A stretch of 64,000 bases of DNA, from assembly GCF_009793335.1 (NCBI RefSeq), contig NZ_WING01000001.1, forward strand, positions 3,596,001-3,660,000, read 5' to 3'. Below are positions 43,673 through 51,858 of this stretch, one piece after another; the first letter of the stretch is position 1; each line of letters starts with the position of its first letter. The stretch comes from Actinomadura sp. J1-007. GTDB lineage: Bacteria; Actinomycetota; Actinomycetes; Streptosporangiales; Streptosporangiaceae. Under the pieces are notes generated by a model. It was not told the DNA's origin. It searched no databases and saw nothing but the letters and a program-made list of their open reading frames with translations. The translations under genes and the position numbers were made by a program.

Positions 43673-43689
43673 CTGCAATTCATTTGCAA
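43673..43689. promoter_or_regulatory. Nur-box-like site upstream of the superoxide dismutase gene
   Basis: CTGCAA-TTCAT-TTGCAA matches the Streptomyces Nur consensus (TTGCAA-N5-TTGCAA) at 11 of 12 positions and ends 11 bases before the start codon. A TTGCAT at 43655-43660 may add a third half-site. Confidence 0.6.
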
Positions 43690-43700
43690 TAGTGGCGATC

Positions 43701-44303
43701 ATGTCGAACTACACGCTGCCCGATCTGCCCTACGACTACGCGGCGCTGGAGCCGGCCATCACCGGGGAGATCCTGGAGCTGCACCACGCCAAGCACCACG
43801 CCGCCTACGTCAAGGGCGCCAACGACACCCTTGAGAAGCTCGCGGAGGCCCGCGACAAGGAACAGTTCGGCGGTCTGGTCGGCCTGGAGAAGACGTTCGC
43901 GTTCAACCTGTCCGGCCACGTGCTGCACTCGATCTTCTGGGACAACCTGTCCCCGGACGGCGGCGACCGGCCCGAGGGCGAGCTGGCCGCGGCGATCGAC
44001 GAGCACTTCGGCTCGTTCGACGCGTTCCGCAAGCAGCTGTCCAACGCGACCTCGCTCGTGCAGGGGTCCGGCTGGGGCGTGCTGGCCTGGGAGCCGCTCG
44101 GCAAGCGCCTGGTGGTCGAGCAGATCTACGACCACCACGGCAACGTCGGGATGAACACCACCCCGCTGCTGGTCTTCGACGCCTGGGAGCACGCGTACTA
44201 CCTCCAGTACCGCAACGTGCGCCCGGACTACGTGCAGAAGCTGTGGTCGCTGGTCAACTGGACCGACGTCACCCGCCGTTTCGACGCCGCCCGCACGGCC
44301 TGA
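43701..44303 (+). CDS. sodF: Fe/Mn superoxide dismutase (200 aa), probably SodF
   Basis: Converts superoxide to peroxide and oxygen in the cytoplasm. Metal ligands are His28 ([12 protein letters not shown]), His76 (GHVLHSIFW), Asp160 and His164 ([20 protein letters not shown]). The sequence alone does not settle Fe versus Mn; the Nur-like box directly upstream favours the nickel-repressed iron enzyme of actinomycetes. A hairpin follows the stop. Length is normal for the family. Confidence 0.93.
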   Translation: MSNYTLPDLPYDYAALEPAITGEILELHHAKHHAAYVKGANDTLEKLAEARDKEQFGGLVGLEKTFAFNLSGHVLHSIFWDNLSPDGGDRPEGELAAAIDEHFGSFDAFRKQLSNATSLVQGSGWGVLAWEPLGKRLVVEQIYDHHGNVGMNTTPLLVFDAWEHAYYLQYRNVRPDYVQKLWSLVNWTDVTRRFDAARTA

Positions 44304-44309
44304 CGAGCC

Positions 44310-44340
44310 CGGCGCCACGGTCCTGACCGCCGTGGCGCCG
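44310..44340 (+). terminator. Hairpin after sodF
   Basis: 11-bp perfect arms CGGCGCCACGG and CCGTGGCGCCG with a 9-nt loop, seven bases past the stop. Confidence 0.6.
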
Positions 44341-44478
44341 ACCAAGCCGCGGCGTCCACCGGGCCGGGATCGTGCTCAGAACCTTTCCTTGCGGCCCGGT
44401 GGGCGCCGCGCCCGCGTTCCCCGCGTTCCCGCGGCCCTGGGGGCGGGCGGTTACCGGCCGGTTCATACACTGGCGGCC

Positions 44479-44895
44479 GTGACGAGCGACTACCCGCACT
44501 GGGAGACGGTGCCGACGCGGTGGCAGGACAACGACGTGTACGGGCACGTCAACAACGTCGTCCACTACGCGCTGATGGACACCGTGATCAACGAGTGGAT
44601 GATCCGTACCGCCGGGTTCGACCCCCTGGCCGGCGACGCCATCGCCATGTGCGTGGAGTCGCACTGCGTCTACAAGGCCGAGGTGTCGTTCCCCGACACG
44701 ATCCGGATGGGGATGCGCGTCGGGAAGCTCGGCCGCTCCAGCGTCCGGTGGGAGATCGGCATGGTCCGCTCCTCGGACGGCACGCTGGTCGCCGAGGGGC
44801 ACTTCGTGCACGTGTTCGTGGGCCGCGGCTCCCGGCGGCCCGTGGAGATCGCCGACCCGATCCGCGCCGAGATGCAGAGGCTGGTGGCCGCGTGA
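44479..44895 (+). CDS. Acyl-CoA thioesterase, 4HBT hotdog fold (138 aa)
   Basis: PTRWQDNDVYGHVNNVVHYA is the 4-hydroxybenzoyl-CoA thioesterase motif with the catalytic Asp in the D-x-Y-G-H-V-N-N sequence. AEVSFPDTIRMGMRVGKLGR and AEGHFVHVFVGRGSRRPVEI complete the hotdog fold. It releases free acids from acyl-CoA. GTG 44479 starts the fold. The stop overlaps the next gene's GTG (GTGA), so it works with or is coexpressed with that alcohol dehydrogenase. Confidence 0.88.
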   Translation: MTSDYPHWETVPTRWQDNDVYGHVNNVVHYALMDTVINEWMIRTAGFDPLAGDAIAMCVESHCVYKAEVSFPDTIRMGMRVGKLGRSSVRWEIGMVRSSDGTLVAEGHFVHVFVGRGSRRPVEIADPIRAEMQRLVAA

Positions 44896-46013
44896 GGACC
44901 CGTTCCGCCGTGCTGGTCGAGTCGGGCCGCCCGGCTCCGTACGCCGCGTCCCGTCCCGTCGAGATCGCCGAGCTGGACCTGGACCCGCCGGGGCCGGGCG
45001 AGCTGCTGATCAGGGTGGGCGCCGCCGGGCTCTGCCACTCCGACCTCTCGGTGATCAACGGCTCGCGCCCGCGCCCGCTGCCGATGGCGCTCGGGCACGA
45101 GGCGGCGGGCGAGGTGGTGGAGACGGGCGAGGGGACGGAGTTCGCGCCCGGCGACCACGTCGTGCTGGCGTTCGTCCCGGCCTGCGGGCACTGCGAACGG
45201 TGCGTCGGGGGCCGTCCCGCCCTGTGCGGGCCGGGCGCGGCGGCCAACGGCGCGGGCACGCTGCTCGGCGGCGGCCGGCGCTTCGCCTACCCGGACGGCA
45301 CGCGCCCCGCGCACCACCTGGGCGTCTCGGCGTTCTCGGCGTACACGGTCGTGTCCGCGCGGTCCGCCGTCAAGATCGACGCGGACCTGCCGTACGACAT
45401 CGCGGCCCTGTTCGGCTGCGCGGTGCTGACCGGCGCGGGCGCCGCCCTCTACAGCGCGGCCGTCCGGCCGGGCGACACCGTCGCGGTCTTCGGCCTCGGC
45501 GGCGTCGGCCTCGCCGCGCTCCTCGCCGCCCGCGCCGCCGGGGCCTCGACCCTCGTCGCGATCGACGTGGTGGACCACAAGCGCGACCTCGCGCTCGGCC
45601 TCGGCGCCACGCACGCGGTCGCGGGCGGGCCCGGCGCGGTGGAGGAGATCAGGGAGCTGACGGGCGGCGGGGCCGAGAAGGTCATCGACACGACGGGCGT
45701 CGTCCCGGTGCTGGAGCAGTCGTACGCGGCGACCCGTCCCGGCGGGACGACCGTGACCGTCGGCCTGCCCGCGCCCGGCGAGCCCCTCACGCTGCCCGCC
45801 CTCAGCCTCGTCGCCGAGGAGCGGACGCTGCGCGGCAGCTACCTCGGCTCGTCGGTGCCGCGCCGCGACATCCCGCGCTTCATCGGCATGTACCGCTCGG
45901 GGACGCTGCCCGTGGACGCCCTGCTGTCGCACCGCCTCACGCTCGACGAGGTCAACGAGGGCTTCGACCGCCTCCACGCGGGCGACGCCGTACGGCAGGT
46001 GGTCACTTTCTGA
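44892..46013 (+). CDS. Zinc-dependent alcohol dehydrogenase (373 aa)
   Basis: MDR-family oxidoreductase. Catalytic zinc ligands are in AAGLCHSDLSV (Cys, and His of GHEAAGEVVETGEG); the structural zinc loop CGHCERCVGGRPALC has four Cys. The NAD-binding Rossmann motif is FGLGGVGLAALLAARA. Sequence type is close to NAD/mycothiol-dependent formaldehyde and aryl-alcohol dehydrogenases. Coupled to a thioesterase, it may act on aldehydes or alcohols derived from acyl chains. Its 3' end overlaps the permease gene by 11 bp tail to tail. Confidence 0.9.
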   Translation: MRTRSAVLVESGRPAPYAASRPVEIAELDLDPPGPGELLIRVGAAGLCHSDLSVINGSRPRPLPMALGHEAAGEVVETGEGTEFAPGDHVVLAFVPACGHCERCVGGRPALCGPGAAANGAGTLLGGGRRFAYPDGTRPAHHLGVSAFSAYTVVSARSAVKIDADLPYDIAALFGCAVLTGAGAALYSAAVRPGDTVAVFGLGGVGLAALLAARAAGASTLVAIDVVDHKRDLALGLGATHAVAGGPGAVEEIRELTGGGAEKVIDTTGVVPVLEQSYAATRPGGTTVTVGLPAPGEPLTLPALSLVAEERTLRGSYLGSSVPRRDIPRFIGMYRSGTLPVDALLSHRLTLDEVNEGFDRLHAGDAVRQVVTF

Positions 46014-47448
46014 TCTGCGCGCCGCCGTCCGGGCGCGCCAGGTGCGAGTGGCGGCGGCTGTAGGCGAAGTAGACGACCACGCCGAGGAGGAACCACACCG
46101 CGAACCGCGCCCAGGTCTGCCACTGGAGGAACGTGATCAGCCAGATCGAGAACCCCACGCCGATCGCCGGGACGAGCGGCATCCCGGGCGTGCGGAACTC
46201 GCGGGGCAGGTCGGGCCGGCGGTAGCGCAGCACGATGACCGCCACGCACACCACGATGAACGCCAGCAGGATGCCGATGTTGGTGAGCTCGGCGGCCTCC
46301 CCGATGGGCAGGAACCCGGCGATGACCGCGGACCCGGCGCCGAGGATCCAGGTGATCCGCGTCGGCACGTGCCGGGCCGCGTGCGTCCGGGCGAACCACG
46401 CGGGCAGCAGCCCGTCGCGGCTCATCGAGAACCACACCCGCGTCGCGCCCAGCATGAACGTGAACATCACGGTCAGCACGCCGAGGATGGCGCCGGCCGC
46501 GATGATGATCCCGATCGTGTCGAGCCCGACGGACTTGAACGCCGACGAGAACGCCGCGGTGGGGTTGATGTCCTTGTAGTCGACCATGCCGGTGAGGACG
46601 AGGCACGCGAGGACGTACAGCACCATCGAGATCGCGAGCGAGTAGAGGATCGCCTTCGGCATGTGCTTGCGCGCGTCCCGCGACTCCTCGGCGGCGGTGC
46701 TCATCGCGTCGTACCCGAACACGGCGAAGAACACGGTCGCCGCCCCGGTGAACGCCCCGGAGAACCCGAACGGCAGGAACGGCGAGTAGTTCCCGGTCTT
46801 GATCTTGAAGACGCCGACGACGATGACCAGCAGGACGATCCCGACCTTGAGGTACACCAGGGCGGTCTCGAAGCGGGCGGCGTTCTTCATGCCGAGGTTC
46901 AGCACGTACGCGATGAGCAGGCAGAGCAGCGCCGCGAACAGGTTGACCTTGTAGCTGCCGTCCGCGACGCCGTCGGGCTCGGTGCCCGGCGCGCCGACCA
47001 TCCAGAGCGGCAGGTCGACGTCCATGAAGCCGAGCAGGTCGTTGAAGTAGCCGGATATCCCGATCGCGACCACCGACACGATCGCGGTGTACTCCAGCAG
47101 CAGGTCCCAGCCGATGGCCCATCCCGTGAACTCGCCGAGCACCGCGTACCCGTAGGTGTAGGCGGACCCGGCCCGGGGGATCAGCCCGGCGAACTCGGCG
47201 TAGGAGAACGCCGCGGCGGCGCTCGCCACGCCCGCGACCAGGAACGAGATGAGCACCGCGGGCCCGGCCTTCTCGTTCGCGACGGCCCCGGCCAGCGAGA
47301 AGATCCCCGCCCCGATGATCCCGCCGACGCCGATCGCGGTGAGCTGCCACAGTCCGAGCGTGCGCCGCAGCCCCCCGCCCGGCGACTCGTCCTCGATCTG
47401 CTCGATGGGTTTGCGGCGGAGCATCCCGTTCAGCACGTCGGGGGCCAC
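46003..47448 (-). CDS. APC-family amino acid permease, cationic amino acid transporter type (481 aa)
   Basis: About 12-14 helices with the APC start RRTLGLWQLTAIGVGGIIGA followed by GIFSLAG, the helix-3 segment FSYAEFAGLIPRAGSAYTYG and FGYDAMSTAAEESRDARKHM, typical of YfnA/CAT transporters. It imports amino acids with protons. GTG 47448 is preferred because GGAGG precedes it; further upstream is low-complexity. It follows the PaaX gene on the same strand after 161 bp. Confidence 0.92.
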   Translation of the reverse strand: MAPDVLNGMLRRKPIEQIEDESPGGGLRRTLGLWQLTAIGVGGIIGAGIFSLAGAVANEKAGPAVLISFLVAGVASAAAAFSYAEFAGLIPRAGSAYTYGYAVLGEFTGWAIGWDLLLEYTAIVSVVAIGISGYFNDLLGFMDVDLPLWMVGAPGTEPDGVADGSYKVNLFAALLCLLIAYVLNLGMKNAARFETALVYLKVGIVLLVIVVGVFKIKTGNYSPFLPFGFSGAFTGAATVFFAVFGYDAMSTAAEESRDARKHMPKAILYSLAISMVLYVLACLVLTGMVDYKDINPTAAFSSAFKSVGLDTIGIIIAAGAILGVLTVMFTFMLGATRVWFSMSRDGLLPAWFARTHAARHVPTRITWILGAGSAVIAGFLPIGEAAELTNIGILLAFIVVCVAVIVLRYRRPDLPREFRTPGMPLVPAIGVGFSIWLITFLQWQTWARFAVWFLLGVVVYFAYSRRHSHLARPDGGAQIRK

Positions 47449-47609
47449 GGCACTACCTCCTCGCCCGCGCCGCGCTGCGCGGTCCACCGAAGAGGTCTTC
47501 CCGCCCCGCGCCGGAAACCTGCGTGCGCAAGATCACAATTCGGGAAAGAACGTCCGTACCGGACTTCGAGTCGGCGGCCGGGACGGCCGCCCGCCGCCGG
47601 ACGGGGCGG

Positions 47610-48347
47610 TCAGGCGGTCAGGTGGTGGGTGAGGAGGCGTTCGAAGCGGGTCTCGAAGTCGGCGTAGTGGGCGCGGAGGGCGGGGCCCGGCCAGGACGGG
47701 GGAAGCAGCTCGGGCGGGAGGAGCGGGTCGTTGAGGAGGTGGCGCAGGACGGCGGCGGAGACCGTGAACTGGTCAGCGAGGGTGTCCGCCGCGTCCACGG
47801 CGTGCCGGAGCGCCTCGGCGTGCGCGGCCCAGGCGTCCAGGTCCCAGAGGGCGGACGCCAGGGCGGCCGGGTCCTGCTCGGGGCGGCCCGACAGATAGGT
47901 GCACTGGCGGGTGACGATCTCCGGGCGGGGGCGGGTGAGGTTGGCGGGCCGGAGCCAGGTGCCCTCGCGCAGCTCGGCCAGGCGCAGTTCGGACATGGCC
48001 TGGCGGAGGGCGGCGCGGTCGGCGGCGGGACGGCGGTCGGCGGTGATGACGGCGATCTCCCAGGCGCCGTCCCACGGGCGGGTCCGGGGGGAGCGGCTCT
48101 CGTCCTGGCGGGCCTGGCGGCTGAGCAGGCGGTCGGTCAGCTCGTAGCCGCCGTCCGACTGGACGAGGTCGCCGGAGGTGACCATGCGCGAGAGGGCGAC
48201 CCGGATCGTCCCCTCGGCGATCCCGAACAGCTCGCCGACGCGGACGAGGTAGCGCGCCGGGAGGCGGGGCGGGTGCAGGCCCAGCAGCGTGCTGAGCACG
48301 ACGGAGCGCGCGGTGAGCGGGCGGATGCCGAGGGTCCTGGTCGTCAT
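47610..48347 (-). CDS. PaaX-family transcriptional regulator (245 aa)
   Basis: N-terminal winged helix (SVVLSTLLGLHPPRLPARYL, VRVGELFGIAEGTIRVALSR, MVTSGDLVQSDGGYELTDRL) and the PaaX C-terminal domain (PWDGAWEIAVITADRRPAAD, ALWDLDAWAAHAEALRHAVD). PaaX proteins respond to acyl-CoA ligands such as phenylacetyl-CoA. It is divergent from the acyl-CoA dehydrogenase gene, and the inverted repeat at 48370-48405 lies between them, so it probably represses that gene and itself. Confidence 0.9.
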   Translation of the reverse strand: MTTRTLGIRPLTARSVVLSTLLGLHPPRLPARYLVRVGELFGIAEGTIRVALSRMVTSGDLVQSDGGYELTDRLLSRQARQDESRSPRTRPWDGAWEIAVITADRRPAADRAALRQAMSELRLAELREGTWLRPANLTRPRPEIVTRQCTYLSGRPEQDPAALASALWDLDAWAAHAEALRHAVDAADTLADQFTVSAAVLRHLLNDPLLPPELLPPSWPGPALRAHYADFETRFERLLTHHLTA

Positions 48348-48369
48348 GGCTGCCCCGGAGCCTAGCCGG

Positions 48370-48405
48370 ATTACACTCTTCCGTCGCGTGCAAGGCAAGT
48401 GTAAT
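48370..48405. promoter_or_regulatory. PaaX operator candidate
   Basis: Perfect 8-bp inverted repeat ATTACACT ... AGTGTAAT separated by 20 bp, centred between the divergent paaX-like and acyl-CoA dehydrogenase genes. AT-rich arms in this genome stand out. Confidence 0.6.
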
Positions 48406-48415
48406 GTCCGGGGGC

Positions 48416-50187
48416 ATGGGCTATCTCGTTGAGGCGACGGACCGGCTCCCGTTCGGGACTCCGGACAAGGCACGGCGGTACGCGACCGAGCGGTACCGGG
48501 GGCCGCGGGGCTCAACTGGTACACCTGCGACCCGACGCTGCGGTTCCTGATGCGCAAGCACCTCGGCGACGGGCTCGCGTGGGCGGAGCCGAGGCTGGAG
48601 GCGCTCGGGGCGCTGACGGGCGGGCCCGTCAACGCCTGGGCCGAGGAGACCGACCGCAACCCGCCCCGGCTGGAGAAGTACGACCGGTGGGGACGCGACG
48701 TCAGCGAGGTGGTGATGCCCGCCTCGTTCGAGAACGCGCGCAGGGAGATGGTCGCCTCGTCGTTCACCAGCCCGGCGTTCTTCGCCGAGGCCAAGGCCGC
48801 GGGCGTCGATCCCGCACCGCTCGCGGTGACGTGGAGCTACCTGCTCGACCAGGCCGACATCGGGATGGCGTGCGCCCTCGGGACGGGCGGCGACATGGTG
48901 GTGGGGCTCGCCGAGCTGTTCGCGCCGGACGACGTGAAGGAGCGGGTGCGGGAGATCTTCCGCGACGGCGCGTTCTCGGGCGAGGCCGCGCAGATGCTCA
49001 CCGAGCGGTCCGGCGGGTCCGACCTCGGCGCGCTGGAGTCGACGGCCACGGCGGACGGCGACGCGTGGCGGCTGAACGGCCTGAAGTGGTTCGCCTCCAA
49101 CGCGAACGGGTCGGCGTTCGTGGTGCTCGCCAAGCCGGAGGGCGCGCGGGACGGCGTGCGCGGCATCGCGCCGTTCCTCGTGCTGAGGGAGCGGCGGGAC
49201 GGCTCGCGCAACGGGATCCGGATCCGGCGGCTCAAGGACAAGCTCGGCACCCGCTCGGTGGCGTCGGCGGAGATCGAGTTCACGGACGCGGAGGCGTTCC
49301 TGCTGGCCCCGGCCACCAGCGCGCCCGTCGAGGGCGAGGCCGGCGACGGCAAGGGGCTGGCCCGGATGATGGAGCTGACGAACGGCGCGCGGCTCGGCAT
49401 CTCGATGATGGGGCTCGGCTGCGCGCGGCGCTCGCTGGTGGAGTCGCTCTGCTACGCCCGTGCGCGCGAGGCGTTCGGGGCGCCGCTCGCCGACCAGCCG
49501 CTGATGCGCCGCAAGCTCGCGGAGCTGATCGTGGAGACCGAGGCCGCGCAGGCGCTGGTCTACGACGGCTACCTCGGGCCGTCCCGGCTGCGGATCGGCG
49601 CGCCGCTGATCAAGCTGCGGGCGGCGCGGCTCGGCGTGACCGCGGCGAGCGACGCGATCGAGATCCACGGCGGCAACGGCTACATCGAGCAGTGGCCCGT
49701 CGCGCGGATCCTGCGCGACGCGCAGGTCAACCCGATCTGGGAGGGCGGCGACAACATCCTGTGCCTGGACGTGCGGCGCGCGATGGCGCGGGAGCGGGCG
49801 CACGAGCCGTTCCTCGAACGGCTGGAGGAGGCCGCGGGGCGCGCGCCGTCCGGCGACGACGCCACGGCCGGGCTGGTGCACGAGCGGATCGGGCGGCTCC
49901 GGGAGACCATCGCGACGTGGGAGAAGCTGGACGGCGCGGCGGCCGAGGCGCGGCTGTTCCCGCTCGCGCGGTACATGGCGGACGTCTACGCGGCGGCGCT
50001 GCTGCTGGAGCAGGCGGGCTGGGAGCGCGCCGACTCCGGCGGCGACCGCAAGGCGCTGGTGGCCCGGCTGTACGCGCGCGAGCACCTCGCCGACGCGGGG
50101 CCGCTGCGCGGGATCGACGCCCCGGCGGAGGAGCTCGAACGGTTCGGCGAGCTCGCGGACGGAGCCCTGGTGGACGATCGGGAGTGA
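48416..50187 (+). CDS. Acyl-CoA dehydrogenase family, AidB-like (about 590 aa), frameshifted
   Basis: FAD flavoenzyme. ATG 48416 reads MGYLVEATDRLPFGTPDKAR and then loses frame; one extra G in the five-G run at 48498-48502 gives YRGAAGLNWYTCDPTLRFLM and the long C-terminal frame. Later motifs: GEAAQMLTERSGGSDLGALE (FAD/substrate loop), RRLKDKLGTRSVASAEIEF, and IEIHGGNGYIEQWPVARILR. The length and N-terminal extension match AidB-like and other long acyl-CoA dehydrogenases. Controlled by the divergent PaaX regulator. The substrate is probably a CoA thioester processed further by the downstream thioesterase and hydratase. Confidence 0.88.
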
Positions 50188-50206
50188 GGCACGCCGTACC
50201 CTCGTG

Positions 50207-50223
50207 ACCGAATTATGTTCGGT
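50207..50223. promoter_or_regulatory. Operator ACCGAA-N5-TTCGGT, copy 1
   Basis: Perfect 6-bp arms around TTATG, 16 bp before the start of the PaaI-type thioesterase gene. A close relative lies in the P450 promoter at 51754-51770. Confidence 0.5.
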
Positions 50224-50238
50224 TGTGACAGGAGAAGC

Positions 50239-50835
50239 ATGACGATCCCCTCTGACCGCGTCTCGGGCGAAGACCTGGAGGTCTGGGCCTCCGCGGCGCC
50301 GGACGGCCCGGTCCGGCGCCGCGGCCCGGCCTCGTCCCGGACCACCCCGCCCGCGGGCGCGGCGGCGCCGGCGGCGGGCGCGCCGTTCCCCCGGGCGAGC
50401 AGCCCGGCGCGGGACGACTACCAGGGCTGCTTCGGCTGCGGCGGCGACTCGCCGTCCGGCCTGCGGATCGTGGAGACGCGGGTGGACGGCACGTCGGTCG
50501 AGGCGGAGTTCGCGGTGCGGGACGTCCACCAGGGCGCGCCGGGCCTCGCGCACGGCGGCCTGCTCGCGACCGCGATGGACGAGGTGCTCGGCTCGGTGGC
50601 GTGGCGGCTCGGCGGGCGCTACGTCACCGGCCGCCTGGAGACCGACTTCCTCGCGCCCGTGCCGGTCGGCGCGACCGTCCGCCTGCGCGCCTGGTGCAAC
50701 GGCGTGCACGGCCGCAAGGCGTACGTCGAGGGCGAGGGGCGGATCGGCGCGCCGGACGGCCCGGTCGCCGTGCGCGCCGCCGCGCTGTTCGTCGAGGTCC
50801 CCGAGGAGCACTTCACCAAGGAACGCCTCAACTGA
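50239..50835 (+). CDS. PaaI-type hotdog thioesterase (198 aa)
   Basis: After a 55-residue disordered N-terminus the hotdog fold begins at DDYQGCFGCGGDSPSGLRIV, with the Cys-x2-Cys pair common in this subgroup. HQGAPGLAHGGLLATAMDEV is the catalytic helix with HGG and Asp; YVTGRLETDFLAPVPVGATV completes the dimer interface. ATG 50239 has GGAGAAGC before it. It hydrolyses acyl-CoA, perhaps removing dead-end esters of the neighbouring pathway. Confidence 0.88.
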   Translation: MTIPSDRVSGEDLEVWASAAPDGPVRRRGPASSRTTPPAGAAAPAAGAPFPRASSPARDDYQGCFGCGGDSPSGLRIVETRVDGTSVEAEFAVRDVHQGAPGLAHGGLLATAMDEVLGSVAWRLGGRYVTGRLETDFLAPVPVGATVRLRAWCNGVHGRKAYVEGEGRIGAPDGPVAVRAAALFVEVPEEHFTKERLN

Positions 50836-50918
50836 ACGCCTGAACCGAGGCGCCCCGCACCCGAGGCGCCCCGCACCCGACCGCGCGACCCGCGCGAGAG
50901 CCGAACGGAGAGAGGCCG

Positions 50919-51683
50919 ATGGCGGTACGAGTCGAGCGCGACGGACCGGTGACCACGGTCGTCCTGTCCCGTCCCGAGGTCCGCAACGCGGTGGACCGCC
51001 CGACCGCCGAGGCGCTCGCCGCGGCGTTCCGCGCGTTCGACGCCGACCCGGACGCGTCGGTCGCGGTGCTGTGGGGCGAGGGCGGGGCGTTCTGCGCGGG
51101 CGCCGACCTCAAGGGCGTCGCGGACGGGCGCGGCAACCGGGTCGCGGCGGACGGCGACGGGCCGATGGGGCCCTCGCGGCTGCGGCTGTCCAAGCCGGTG
51201 ATCGCGGCCGTCGCCGGGCCCGCCGTCGCGGGCGGGCTGGAGCTGGCGCTCTGGTGCGACCTGCGGGTGGCGGAGGAGGACGCGGTGTTCGGGGTGTTCT
51301 GCCGCCGCTGGGGCGTCCCGCTGATCGACGGCGGGACCGTGCGGCTGCCGCGCCTCATCGGCACGAGCCGCGCCATGGACATGATCCTCACGGGTCGGCC
51401 CGTCCCGGCGCGCGAGGCGTACGACATCGGCCTCGCCAACCGGCTCGTCCCGACGGGGCGGGCGCGGGCGGCGGCCGAGGAGCTGGCCGCCGAGATCGCC
51501 CGCTTCCCGCAGACCTGCATGCGCGGCGACCGCATGTCCGTCCTCGAACAGGAGGGGCTCGGCGAGGCCGAGGCCATCGCGGGCGAGCTGGCGCACGGCA
51601 TGCGCGCCCTCGGCGAGGCGGTGGAGGGCGCGGCCCGGTTCGCGGCGGGCCGCGGACGGCACGGCGACTTCACCGACATCTGA
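50919..51683 (+). CDS. Enoyl-CoA hydratase/isomerase family protein (254 aa)
   Basis: Crotonase fold: EGGAFCAGADLKGVADG and AVAGPAVAGGLELALWCDLR form the oxyanion hole. The usual first catalytic Glu position reads CRRWGVPLIDGGTVRLPRLI, matching EchA-type members that keep Asp/Gly here. Start ATG 50919 follows GAACGGAGAGAGGCCG. It shares strand and spacing with the thioesterase and P450 genes of the putative degradation cluster. Confidence 0.92.
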   Translation: MAVRVERDGPVTTVVLSRPEVRNAVDRPTAEALAAAFRAFDADPDASVAVLWGEGGAFCAGADLKGVADGRGNRVAADGDGPMGPSRLRLSKPVIAAVAGPAVAGGLELALWCDLRVAEEDAVFGVFCRRWGVPLIDGGTVRLPRLIGTSRAMDMILTGRPVPAREAYDIGLANRLVPTGRARAAAEELAAEIARFPQTCMRGDRMSVLEQEGLGEAEAIAGELAHGMRALGEAVEGAARFAAGRGRHGDFTDI

Positions 51684-51750
51684 GATCCCCGCGCGACCGG
51701 CCGAGGCGATCGCGCCGCCCGGCGTACGCTGGCCGTACCGTTGCGGGCGG

Positions 51751-51779
51751 TTGACCGAACGACATTCGGGTTCTAGGTT
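51751..51779 (+). promoter_or_regulatory. P450 promoter with embedded operator copy 2
   Basis: TTGACC (51751-51756), a 17-bp spacer and TAGGTT (51774-51779) make a good housekeeping-type promoter. Between the boxes lies ACCGAACGACATTCGGG (51754-51770), arms CCGAA/TTCGG with a 5-bp spacer, matching the operator at 50207-50223. Confidence 0.6.
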
Positions 51780-51858
51780 CCCCTTGCGGGCGGCCGGGAC
51801 GCGCCGCCGCCGCGAGCGCGGCGGGGGCGCCCGGAGCGGGAGACCCAGGGAGCCGAGA

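Noticed and set aside
48421..50811. A 796-codon open frame on the minus strand
   Set aside because: Antisense to the acyl-CoA dehydrogenase and thioesterase genes; low-complexity composition, no ribosome site.
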